Positions 24,800 through 37,400 of a stretch of 64,000 nucleotides of DNA are shown here, one piece after another. The notes beneath the pieces are model-generated. The model was not told the DNA's origin and did no database searches. It saw only the letters and a program-made list of their open reading frames with translations. This DNA comes from Mastigias papua (taxonomy: Eukaryota > Cnidaria > Scyphozoa > Rhizostomeae > Mastigiidae): NCBI GenBank assembly GCA_964019165.1, contig OZ025268.1, forward strand, positions 1,022,001 to 1,086,000. Reading direction: 5' to 3'. The stretch's first letter is position 1; each line of letters begins with the position of its first letter. Made by a program: the position numbers and the translations under genes.

Positions 24800-27520
24800 T
24801 ACTTTTGCAACTGTCTTGTGAAGTATTTATGCCCAGATCTGTTCACCCCTGACTTCACAGCATTTTCTCTGTCTTATTTTATTTTCATTGACTTATATCA
24901 AGATTAACTCATTCTATGTAACCTATTTGTTTCTCATCATCAAATGGTGCACTACAGACAAGGACGCAGTTATTTAAGAAAAACACCGTTCCTTTCACCG
25001 AATTCTAGCAGCAGAAGGAATTTATGTTCCTTATGCCAATGGCCTAAACTCCTCGCACGGTCAATTGCAAAGAGAACTGTTCAAATCATTAATTAATCAA
25101 ACAGTGAGAAAGACTTCTTCAGTCAATAAATTCCAAGATTCCAGGACTCTTAGGATTTTATCTGTCCTTTACATGACTTTGCTTTCCTCAAAAGCTGAAA
25201 GCTGCAAGTCAGTGTTACTTTCAAACATTATTTGTTTCAACTCCCTTTCAATAACTCCTGTAAACGGCACAGTGAAAAGTGTAAATGAAAGAGTCTTCGG
25301 GTAAGATAGCTTCTTCAGAAGATTGGACCTATTGTTTGTGACTAGGTGTATCTTATGACAACAAGATAGACAGATAACAAGTAATAACTTCTCTTAGATA
25401 GATAATAAAGCAACCAACTGGTATTTGGACATAGATAAGCACAAAATTACTTTTTTACGTTAATCGTATTCTATAGTAAAGAGTCAGCGAAGATTAGATC
25501 TGAGCGCGGAGATTTGCAATTCTCAGTAAAATATTGATCCGGTAATGATACAACAAGCCATGTTCTATTGGTTTGTGCCAAAACCCAGCTGAAGAACGTT
25601 GACAACTTTAAGTTGGTAAATTAAAGAACAGCTTCAAATGAAACACTCAAGATCATTAAACTTGAGAATTAAGGAGATGAAAAATGGCTAAATAATATAT
25701 TAAAATTACAAACGCATTTCCCAAATCGATTCACAATCATTTGGTTGAAAGCTCTTCTGACTGGAATTAATATTCACCCTATGAAATTGTTCTACAAATC
25801 CTATTCCTGGTGCTTTTCCAGGCCTTTGCCGAACATGTTATTTTGTTTGAGAGATTACATGTTGTATTTGTGCAATAATGTGTGGAATAAAATCATACAG
25901 TGTAGAGCTTGCAGTCTTTAAAACAAAGAAAGAAAGCTGCCACGAAAGAAAGTTAGAGTGTAACTTTATATCGTATTTACAGTTTTTTTGTCGCTTTGGG
26001 TATCCAAAATTAGTACAAGTAATTAAACAATAACATATTGAAGAAACTTCCCTGGATATGAGTTTCCTATCGAATAAGGATTGACTGGGCTCTGCAAAGT
26101 TAGGAACAATAGTAATTCAGCTGCAGTGTCATCAAATATCAATGGTCAATCTCTTAGGTCACAACGGAAATCTCTTTGAATCCGTGGCAGATTTACTCTA
26201 CAAGTAACCGCCTTCGATAGCCCAAAAATCTCATTTACAGTTACCACTAAGAAAGTTGACTCCCTTCTTTTAAGATTCATCTTTTTCTACAAAATTTCAC
26301 TAAAATTGAATCTATCGGCCCTATAAAGCTACCCTTTAAATCTTGCTTTATCATTCCTGGGAACAAAATTATCAATGCTGCTTAGATAAGTTAAGAAATT
26401 TTCACTACTCTTAAAAATTGTACTAGCCAAGATCTTACGTTTGTGTAATATAATAACCTTTCTTTAATGACATCCAACAGAAGAAACTTAAAAAGATATC
26501 GCATTTCAAACAATGCAGGGAGCCGAATAGCAATGACCTGAGCAGATCAAATAATCCGAAGAGATCTGTGTAAAGAACTCTTCAGTGAAATAATGGTCAT
26601 TCCTGACGCAAGACACAAACACTTTTCAACTGTATGCCTACCAAAAGTTATACAATACAAATATTAAAATGATAGACAAAATACAGAATATTTTTAAAAA
26701 AGATACTATCTCAGTAACATTTGCATACACGTATTTTCATAAGAAAGTGTTGTTTCCCTCAATAATGAAGGCTTCTTTATTTTTCTTTTATGACTTATTT
26801 ATGACTTCAGTATTGATACTTTCTTGTGGCAAGAATCTTTGAGTACGCGTAACACTGTAGTGCTGCTGCGCAGATGACAGACAGACACTACGCAAACATA
26901 ACTCTAAAATATACGGAATTTCATTGGAAATCTACGTAAATTAAACAAAAGAGATGAAGGGTTGCGATGAAAGTCTCGAAAGTAAAGTACTGAACCTTTT
27001 TAACTTTTAAGCAGCCGAATACTACTTTCGTATAAACCATTTGCTTATACGTGTATTCGGGGAAGATCTTTGTCACAAGTGCTGCAGATTCTATTGCTTA
27101 GCAATATTCAGTTTGGATATATTCAACATTTTTGATGCAAACCATAGTCATGACAAAGGCCATTTTATGACGTAAATCTTGAAATTCCAGATGACACTCC
27201 CATTCCCTAAGAAGTATATATTCTGGAAATTGAATGAATATCCCTGTGTAATTTATCATTGATCATTTAAAAATCATGTCTAAAATTATCTTTAGTAACC
27301 TTAGAGAATAAGTTATTATTTATATAATTCTAAACTAGCTGGACCTTTCATTACATTATTTTCCATAAATATAGGGGATTTGCTATGCCTACAGATATCG
27401 GAGCCTTTTAGAAATCCACTTAGATTCTTTCGTTTGCCATTGTAAACGAATTGTTTTCTTAATGAATTCTGTTTACCTCAATTCAAAGTGAAATATTATC
27501 AGCAAAGCTATTAAATACTT
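24800..27520. other. No supported gene
   Basis: An 80-codon plus-strand frame at 25065-25304 ends beside a GTAAGA sequence but begins at no recognisable acceptor and resembles nothing I know. The rest is AT-rich intergenic sequence (or a 5' intron if the aquaporin has upstream exons). Confidence 0.4.
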
Positions 27521-27522
27521 AT

Positions 27523-28165
27523 CAGGCCCGTCGGAACGAAATTGATATTGGGGGGGCTGTGAATAATGCAAACTGCACTGGGCTCCGGGAGAATTTTTGT
27601 TCGACCACGCCCTTTAGATTGCTGGAAAGCAACCTGGCTATACAAATTGCCACTTTTAATGGACGAATTACTATTTACAGAATTAAGACAATTTTTGAAA
27701 TGGAAGTTGTAAACTGGCTGGAATCTATGTATTTGCAGTCATCTACTAACATTACGTGTGGCTGAAAAAGCTAACGGAATACTTTGCAGTCATTGACAGC
27801 AAAACTTTCGTGCTGTCTCCGAGCAATGCACGCCAGCAATCAACTTAAGAATTCATAAACACTGCCAAAACAAAATTTAACGATCCTCTTAAAACACGCC
27901 CTCCCCGCATCTTCGCATAACATATTCAGTTTTCAAGACTTTACTTTCTTCGCTCATGCTGTTTAACGTTCCTGATCAAGTATACATTGGTTCTTTGAAC
28001 ACGCAATAAATGATTAAAAGGGATAACTGGCAACTGAACTGGTTAATATTTTTGCGAATTTATAGTATGGCCTTGCAATGTTTTCTTGAAAATTTAAAGA
28101 GCAAATAGTTGCAAAATATTGGGGGAGCTGAAGCCCCCCCAGCCCCCCCGGTTCCGACGGGCCTG
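27523..28165. mobile_element. 643-bp non-autonomous DNA transposon with TIRs
   Basis: The left end CAGGCCCGTCGGAAC (27523-27537) is matched exactly in reverse complement at 28151-28165. Both subtermini carry G-runs next to ATATTGGGGG motifs. The element is flanked by CTTAT at 27518-27522 and 28166-28170, a 5-bp target-site duplication. No transposase frame is present. The CAGG start recalls hAT-like ends, but the 5-bp duplication does not match the usual 8 bp of hAT, so the superfamily is left open. Confidence 0.85.
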
Positions 28166-28465
28166 CTTATCACTTAAGTAAATGATTGATACCCAAAAAT
28201 TGATTGAAAGCACTGAATGAGCGCGGTGTTTTTTCAAGGCAACAGACCGTTCTGCTAACCGTAAAGAAACCATTGAACTGCCAGCCACTGGCCCATTAGC
28301 CTTGAGGCCATAAGTAGCCTTAGCGACACGACACTAGAAGACTGTGTGACATTAATATCTGAATCAATTCCACCAGACGTTCGAAGGTGGTTCAGACTCA
28401 ACTTTAAGTTCATTCTTTCGTTGCAGAAAGCAGACAGCTCAACTCAAACTTTAAAACAAAAAAGA

Positions 28466-31400
28466 ATGGGAATGGTTGATGAAATGAAGGAGACCGGATT
28501 TTGGAAGGCAATTTTTGCCGAATTCCTTGCATCGATGCTGTTCCTGCTCAACATTGTGACAGTGTGCTGTGCTGCTGGTATGGGTAAGCAGGGAAGTAAT
28601 GCTGCAATCTACGTATCTATTGGTCTGGGGATTGCACTCAGCATTTCAACATTAGCACAGGCAATAGGACATATCAGTGGAGGTCATATCAATCCAGCGG
28701 TCACTGCAGGAATGATGGTGATAAGGAAAATATCGCCTATCAAAGGATTTCTCTACATCGTTGCGCAATTGCTTGGAGGTAAGACAGCAATTTATGTTGC
28801 TTAAAGCTGTTCAGTTATTATGCAAATAAATTAAACACTGACAGGAGAACCTCTAAGGAAATGTTGCGACATTAGAGCACAAACCTAAAAGTGGGGGATG
28901 TACAAGATGGGTTGTTACATATTGAAGAACGAACTGAAACAATTCCCCAATTGCCGGCTATTTATGTTAACTGTGAAAATGAACGACTTCAAAACGCAGC
29001 AAAACATCAAAATAAGCATGGTGCAAATAAAATCGGTACCATTAGCATTTGAACATAGAAAAAATGTATTCTCATTTATCAGAAATGTATTACAAAATCC
29101 AAACATAAAATATTTTCAAATACAATTCATAATATAATCTATCCAATTCACTTGGTTGACAACAGATCTTTGCTAATCCTAAGAGAATGTTGGAGTACAG
29201 GTGGAATGAAAGTAAATGCGAGCGAGGGATTTAGATAATGGAGGAAAAGGTGCACGACATCCAAGAAACTCACTTTCAAATGAACAGTCCATAGCTCATT
29301 CTGTGCCTCTAACAATTAATTTTGGGGAAAACTGTCCATCTAAAGGTTTATGATGTAGTTTTTAGCATCTCCTTTTTGTAACTTAACACTCTAGGTTCTT
29401 CAAGAATCCTTTAAGGCAAAAGCCACAGGCATCAACTCCACCACGACCACAGAAGCTACGACGCTTTTGAGATCTGAATGACTTCCTTGAATGAAGTACA
29501 TATCACATCAACAGCGTCTTATATCAAGATTGTGTATTCGAACCATTTAGAAAAAAATGTTTGCAGCTGCATATCTCAATCAACATCTACGGCAATACTG
29601 AGCAGGACCACATCGTGGTATACGTGCTCAGGTATAAAAAAGATAAATAGATAAATAACTGAATAACTGAAATAAATAAAGGAGTTGGGGACACCACTGA
29701 CTCCAATTATGGACCAATGGAAATTTGAAGGGAGTTAGATTTGACTTCTTTTATATAATTAGGTAAAATTGAGATTTTCTTAGTACCAATCCCTGAGTGA
29801 AGCATCTGATAAAACTACTTTCATTGGTATTTCACTTTTAATCCCACGTGACATATTGTTGCTATTTCATATCTCTTTGCTCTTATTAAGCTGGAAATGA
29901 CGAGTGAGAATTATTAGAAAAAGGACTTCAAATTAGAGAAATGAAGTCAAGCAAAACCGTTATCATGGTGTAGTGAATAATACTGGCAAATCGGTTGGGA
30001 GACAATGAAGGTGATTCGGTCTTTAATGTAATGGAGAGACATTGGAAATCCAAGAAGCATTGCAGTAGGTGTGAGTGCACATAGAATATCTTCAGTAGAA
30101 ATGCTGTGGATGGAATGAGACGTACCCTTTTAAACTGAATGGATAATTTAACTAAACATTGATTGTGACAGAAACTGAAAAACTGTTGGGGAAAGCTCTC
30201 TGCAGTGCAATGTTATAGAGCTTACGTATGAACAAAGGGTGCCCTTCCGCGAACAGCATGACCAATACAAAACATTTATAAGGCCAAACCCTTGATGGTG
30301 TTAGAATAATTTCAAAAGCACCCATGACTTATTGTAAACTTGGGAATCAATGATCTAAGGGAGTAATAGAGGGAGGTGCAGTTGAAATCTGATTTGATTA
30401 GGACTCTATTCTATTGGTCTGAAGCAAATATTAACATTACCCAGGAAAAGAGAGTGGGCTCAGTCCCTCTTCGAGAAGAAGGAGGTGGCTAAGCCAACCC
30501 GGACGCCCTGGTACCCCTCAAAATCAGAGGGAAATAAACTGAGACCATATTGGCTTTATTCTCGTAACAGTGTAAAAATTTTTATGTTGAAACCAGTTCT
30601 AATGATTTTTACAGTAACGGTTCCTTTAATCTGCGATCAATGAAGGTGCAGTAGGGTTCCAAGGTGCAAGCAACATCGATCTTTACCAAAAACAGTTTTG
30701 TTCACTGCAAGGTATAATGTCAAAGTTCAAAATGTAGGATGTCGGAAGTCAAATATGAAATCAAACTAGCCAATTTCTCACTCAAATGACAATTAAATAG
30801 TTCTTGGCCTCTCCAAGCAGATAATCTGATGGTATAAAATGTAATATGGTTGGTCAAAATTGTAACCGTAGTGGAGATGAAGGGATGACACAAACTCCAA
30901 TAGAATACAAAGGGTTAAAACTTGCGCCTTTCAAAGTTTGATTAGGGCTTATTGTTGAAAATTAAGCGACAAATCATAACTCGGTTTGTTTGCAACTTAA
31001 TCAGACAATTTTTGCACCCGATATCAGATTCTGATTACATTTGAATCTAGAGACTTTAAACTGTGATTGCTTAGTAAAATGCATTGAATCCTCTATGTAG
31101 AGGGCAATGCAAATAGCTAAATATGTTTTCAAATATTGAGGAATCATTTACCACACAGAGCATCTTGCTTCCCTGCAATTGAAGCCAAATCACCGTCCCA
31201 CCAACCAAGGGGCTATTCAATAATTTCGTCACGTTTAGGGAGAAGGTGGCTCTACACGTGTTTTGTGATTCGCTGTGACAATAAATTAGGGGGTGGGTGG
31301 TGCCTGATTGAAGTCCGCAGTGTCACTGTAAAATATGTTAATGAGAAGTGTCTCTTATTATCACTGTTGCTACTCAACAAAAGATGCTATCACAGTTGCA

Positions 31401-34400
31401 TACACGTTTTTATCAAATCGAAACAAAACCATTCGTCGTACTGCCGAACCGGCAACCGAACCAAGAGATTTATTGCAGTCGGTGATCAACAGAAAGGCGG
31501 AACAAGGAAAGTACAGCCTCAGTGCTACTACATCGACTTTGATGTTGAGGAAGATGATATTCAAAATTCGTTATAAATATGGAACCCCTGCATTAAATCA
31601 TATCGAAGTGGAGCCAGTTTGGAAAAACGACTGACAGTGACATATTTTGGTGTTTATACCAGGCTGTTTTTAAACTTTTTTTGTTGGCACTTACTGTTGT
31701 TGCTGTGATTGAAAAAGCACATGAGATAGGAGTAAGGTTGCTTTACTTCTTCCCCCTATACTCTTGCTATTTTAAAATTTCTTTTTGTATCGGGAGGGGG
31801 TGTTTGTGCTAAAAGTAACGTAATGCAAGGGAGTCTTGTGAAAAACGTGACAGAGCGTGATGGTGGGTGATGGGTGGTTCAAAAGCAGCAATTTTAGAGT
31901 GACGTAATTCTTGAACAGTCCCGCAGCTGAAGATGGGACCAAGCTGACGCTGGAACCAAGCTGACGCTGGAACCAAGCTGACGCCCTGACTGACGCTGGA
32001 ACCAAGTCGACTCTGGGACCAGTTTGACACTGGTACAATGTCAGTGTGTACATACAATTATTTTTTTCGAAATTTTGCGTCTATTTACAACGAAATACAG
32101 CTCTGTGTGAAGTTTGAAAAAGGCCCGAGGTATGCAGTTCAAATGTCACGAGCTTTCACCTGTGAAATATCACCCTCGTGATAAATTCATTTGGAGAAAG
32201 AATATACGCGTTCTCTTGACCCCAGTATTGCCTAATATGGCTCGTTCATAAGATGAGAAACTCCTTGCGTTGATCTGCGAATGATTTACTATATAGCCAC
32301 ATCTTCTACGTGATTGCGTTCCTGCTAATCTCAATGAACATAACTATTAATCATTTCGTACTCTCACCGCGAGTTAATCTCTTAGCAAAACACACATTCT
32401 CACATTCTCAGCTTCACATTAGATTGACTTTCTCAGAAAAGGTTTCTACAAAGTCTAATTCTATTTAGCCAAAAATTATATCTTCATTCAGAACTCCATG
32501 ATAGCCATCAAAACACGACAGACATTTAGGTATACATCATAAAAGTCTAAAGAAAATATTCCATCTCCTTCTCTTTCATATACAGTGAGGTTTTTGATCA
32601 CGTCGATCTTCTAGAGGAGGGAAGGAAGCAGATGGAATCTTTCTCAATAATGCAATGAATACAATCAATAGGAAATATCAGCTATTCTCTCTAAAAACTA
32701 AGCAAGATTTCAGGTGAATTTTAGCACATCAACTCAGAAGTGAGAGAGCCTTGTCTGCAAAATACCGCATCTACAAATACTAACATGCAAATAGGACATT
32801 CATTTTAACTTCACTTGTACAATATCGACTCCCCACTTTCCAATCGATAGCTAATTCACTTCTAGTCTCCTTCTTTGCCATTCAGTTTGAATATTTTGTC
32901 CTAAAACTAGAAGCAAGGCAAAACAGGATTCAGAATTATAACATCAAATCTAAGTGAGTTATTGCAATTCTTTGCTGCAAAATAACATACAAATTCACTA
33001 GCAGGGTGAGTTGGGCTGAAAGAAAGCCCTCTCTTAGTTATGAGATTAATCAAACTATTGAAACTGAACAAACTGAATCAAAAAGAACATGCAAGGGAAG
33101 ACCGGAAAGCTACATCTTAACATCAAAAGACGAGCAGCAATTAAGAACCGAACGGCGAACTTAGAAAATCAACGTCTATTCTCAGTGGACAGTAAATACG
33201 CTCAAAGAGAGTGAAGATCGTATTTAACTTGTAATTCATCTTGCAGAAAATGATAACGAAGCTGAAAAGAAGAGCTTGGTGTATCAGAATATTTGTTGTG
33301 AGTGTTCGCATTATGGAAAAAGGCATAATACTGAAGAGACAATAGGACAAAGTATTGCAAAGTAATGCTGCATTTTAATGCAGATCGAGAAGCGTGTGGT
33401 TGTCTAGCGGCCTCATTAGTTTATAATGGTAAAGCCTACCAGTTGATCTTGAGTTCAAAGTTGTTACCCACTGGGGTCCGTGAAAGGATTTTGTGGCCTA
33501 GAAAGCTTGCATTTCCCTTTCAACAGTCTCAAATCTCTTTGCTGAGAAAGTAACTCAATACGTACATAACTTGTAAATGCGATATCCAACATGTCTCACT
33601 GGTGACTTTGGGGTAACCATCAAATATGAGACAGCGGATTGAATGTTAGAATTTGAAAACCAATGAATAAGTTTGATATCCATGTTGATTATAGGTCGTT
33701 AGGTGTACTTTACGTGGAATCGAGTGTTATAGATACAGGAAACCTCGATGTGGAGTCAAATGTTATAGATACAGGAAACCTCGATGTGGAATAGAGCGTG
33801 ATAGATTCATTAAGTAAAGTTGGATATGAACAGAATGTAACTGATGTAGGAGGCGTAAAAGTTGAGTTAATCCATCTCTCAGACTCATACAGAAAAAAAC
33901 CCGTACATAAGAACTTAAAATTTTGAAATGAGCCTGTTTGTATTCTTATATGGTGAGTCATATCTTGTAACCAGGTTGCAGGTTCTTAACACAGGATCCC
34001 AAAACAAATGCCATAAAAGGGATAGTTATGCATTGAAATATAGCAATACAGAGTCTGTGATCCTTTAATTTTAGGCAATTTTATTTATTCCCGGCTTTGC
34101 TAAGTTCACACCAATCTCGTCCTTGCTGGGTTGAATGGCAAACAGACTGGGTTTTGTCTTTAGTGCACGAAGAATGAAGTCATTTACAAGAACCTAGCCG
34201 GGATATCAAGCTGAAAAGGTTCTAAATAATTGATATCAAAATGTGCAAATTTCAGGCTGTAGGTTCTTAACAAATGAAGGTTCTTATTTATGGGTTTTAC
34301 TGTATATGAAAATCACCCCAGTGTTACCCTGGTGCTCCCATATGGGGGCTTCTCGATGTAGGAAAGGAGCTCTTAGTCTTTGATATAATAGCTTTCAATT

Positions 34401-37400
34401 CATGAGAACAATTCAATACAACAGAAGCTTTGTCTGTGTAAAATGAATCTGGAAAGGAGGCTGATCATCATAAATCAATGCGACTAGTAAGAAGCTCAGA
34501 GATAATAAAAGTTATATTATGATAGAGTATGCTAAATAAGATAGCCATACCGCAAGGTTTCTTTTACATGTCACATACTCACATGACCAGTTTGTTTCTC
34601 CTCAGCTGTTGCTGGTTCTGGTTTGGGGTATGGATTGACGCCACCAGGCAGCCGAGGTAATCTGGGCATCAATAAAGTCGGCGTTCTCACCGATTTGAAG
34701 CCAGTTCAAGCATTTGGATTGGAAATGTTCTTCACCTTCCTTCTTGTTCTGACTGTTTGTGCGGTTACAGACCCAGGCAAGAAAGTCGAGCCTTATGGTA
34801 CAACATTGGCGATTGGCATATCAATTTTGGTCTGCCATGTTTGTTTGGTGAGTTACGTCAGATACATTTGATAATCCATTGTTTGATAATCCATTGCACC
34901 TTTCCTTTCGTCCAGATAAGAGAAGAAAAGACTGATGTGAGTATAAATGAACATGTGAATCAATGGATCGACGAATAGATTAATGAACGAATGAATTAGT
35001 ATATCTAAGCAAGCAAACAATGACAAAATAAGTAACTTAAATGGTTGAATGGCTCATATGTTTCTTTTTTGGGAATTAAGAATCAGAAATCCAGACGTTA
35101 GTAGTTAGAGGTTAAAATAGCTTTTAACATTTAATTTGCCCTTATACATAATGTTTGATCAATGAAATTAACTTCTGAAAGAAGAATAAAGATGAGAATG
35201 CCAAAATTTTCTAAAATTTCAATTTTACTTAATACATTAATATATTGATCAATAAATAAAAATATGTTAATTAATAAAAATCACAGGTCTCACTGAAACA
35301 AGCAAGGATCAATTAGTTGTTATGGTTACTAAATAGAGAAGAAAGGAAGGAAAATGAGAATAAATATCAGCAACTAACAAAACAAAAAATAATTCACATG
35401 CCTAAAAAGTTGTTATGCAATATGCTGTTAAAGTTGACAGAACAAAATTTTTATTCGGTGAGTTAGAGGAAGAGCCAACAGTGCCAAGGAATCCTAGAGA
35501 AGGATTGATAAATATGATTTGATCATATTTGACTGAAAAGTTTGTTGCAAAGGATGATATTTAGACAATTTATGATCACTAATGAATTTGATATTAGTTT
35601 CAAAGCCAATAAGTGAGCTAAAGAGTATATTGGATGTTCGACCTGGAATTAGCTATTATAAGAAAGCATGGAAAACTTTAGTTATCAAATTTAGAACAGA
35701 ATCATGCTTCCAAATAAAAATGTTTTCCGCATTCAAATCTAGTTAGCAGCTAGAAACACTACATTGATAATAATAATCATAACTTCTGATTTGTAGTTGG
35801 TAGAGCAACTACGGATAGCTTGTATTGTTAAGGAGAGGGACCGGGCTGCCGTAGACGGGAGGCTCGTGGCGGCTCGGTCCCATTGTGAGCTGTTTAGGAC
35901 GGCACCCCATGGACAAACCCAACTGTTGATAACATAACTTACAATGGCACCCTTTTCCATTCAATTTTCTACTACTTTACAAAAGGAGTGGATCTTTGAA
36001 TTGGCCTTTATTGTGTCAAATACCCTGTAGCAGAGTATCCCACACCAGGTTTCTGCCGCACACGATGAAAAACGATGCTGAGGAATTGGGCACTTGAATC
36101 TCCGAGGTAAATATCTAACATTTCTAATATTTCAAAGAGTGGAAGTCACTCAGAATCAAGTAGTTATATGAGAGCGTTGCGATTCGTTGTTTTCATGATA
36201 CAAGATAGCAGTGAAGAATTTCAAGTTTAGTGGACCAGCCAGTAAACCTGTTTACATCAGACTCCTAATGTATGGTCCTATGGGATTGTCCCCTTTCAGA
36301 AGAGCGCTTGAAAATTCTGTCTCCAATCTGACTGCTCTCTTTAGCATTGGCACTGGTAACCATGCTATAGTCTTTAAACTGACAGTATATATAGCCTTCA
36401 AACTGGCCATATTAGCTACAAGTAAATTAAGGTTTTTCCTATGCATAACTTCTACAACCGAAAAGAACAAGTCTAAGTAAGCAACCAAGATTTGTATTTC
36501 ATACAGAAAAGTGAACCTATAAATATCAGCTGTCATAAATTTTGTAATTTTATGGCAGACCAGTGACTACATTGAAAGAAGAAGACAAAAGCCAGTTCAT
36601 CTGTAACATCTAATAGTTCACAAATGGCTTACTTCATCTTTATAAATGACAAAGAATTGAAGTTACTATTTACTATCTGAACATCTTCGTCACAAAAATC
36701 TCCCCTAAAGATCTGCAGTTCCTTACAAGCAAACTGTTTTCGGTTAGGTCACTAAAAATGATTTGAAAACTAGGTACATAACTTCAGATGTAGTTAAAGG
36801 TAGTAAAAAATGGCCGACTGTAGCAATCGACAGTTCTTGACACCATATCAGTGTGTAGAAACAGTCGTGAAACTGAGAAGGAGCAATGGGTGTAATCTCT
36901 GAAATTCCTTGAGAGCACACCCACTTCACTGCTGGAGCAATCAATCACAAATTTTGGAGTGATTTCACGCTCTTACAGCTCATTCCTCTCATTACCCATA
37001 ACCTAATGGAGTACTATATTATATGTAGGAAACGAAATTGCTATAAGTGGTTTGGAGTATTAAGTACCCCATTTGCCCCTTTGGTTGAATCGCTAGGCTC
37101 TGAGTGACATGTCATAAAACTCGCGATCAAACCAAGCAAAAGCAGGCTGTTATCTCTACATATGCATGCCCTATCAACAATGATCACAAATGCACTCCTG
37201 CAGCTGTAAAAAGCACATTGAAAATGTAACAGTGCTCGAACATTGGATGAAGCTATACTATCAATGTACCGCAACAACAACAGCAACAACAGTATATTGT
37301 TATAGTTTCAACAGAGTCAGAGGGCATTTCAAACGTCCATAGCCTCGATTTCATTTTCCAGTATTGAAAAATTCGTTTTGATTCCAAAGTCATATTTCTC

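Larger units (their letters stand above)
28779..34605. other. Aquaporin intron 1 (5.8 kb)
   Basis: Contains two small tandem repeats (31933-32033 and 33714-33810) and a possible tRNA-derived SINE. Overlapping plus-strand frames at 31136-31634 (up to 146 codons) show no consistent frame, family match or splice signals. Otherwise nothing recognised. Confidence 0.6.

Noticed and set aside
25065..25304. 80-codon frame ending beside a GTAAGA donor
   Set aside because: No acceptor or upstream context and no recognisable protein; too weak to call an exon.
31136..31634. Overlapping plus-strand ORFs of 146 and 99 codons
   Set aside because: Two frames compete across the same DNA, neither has a clear family, start or splice signals, and the region lies in an aquaporin intron; possibly a transposon remnant, but not supportable.
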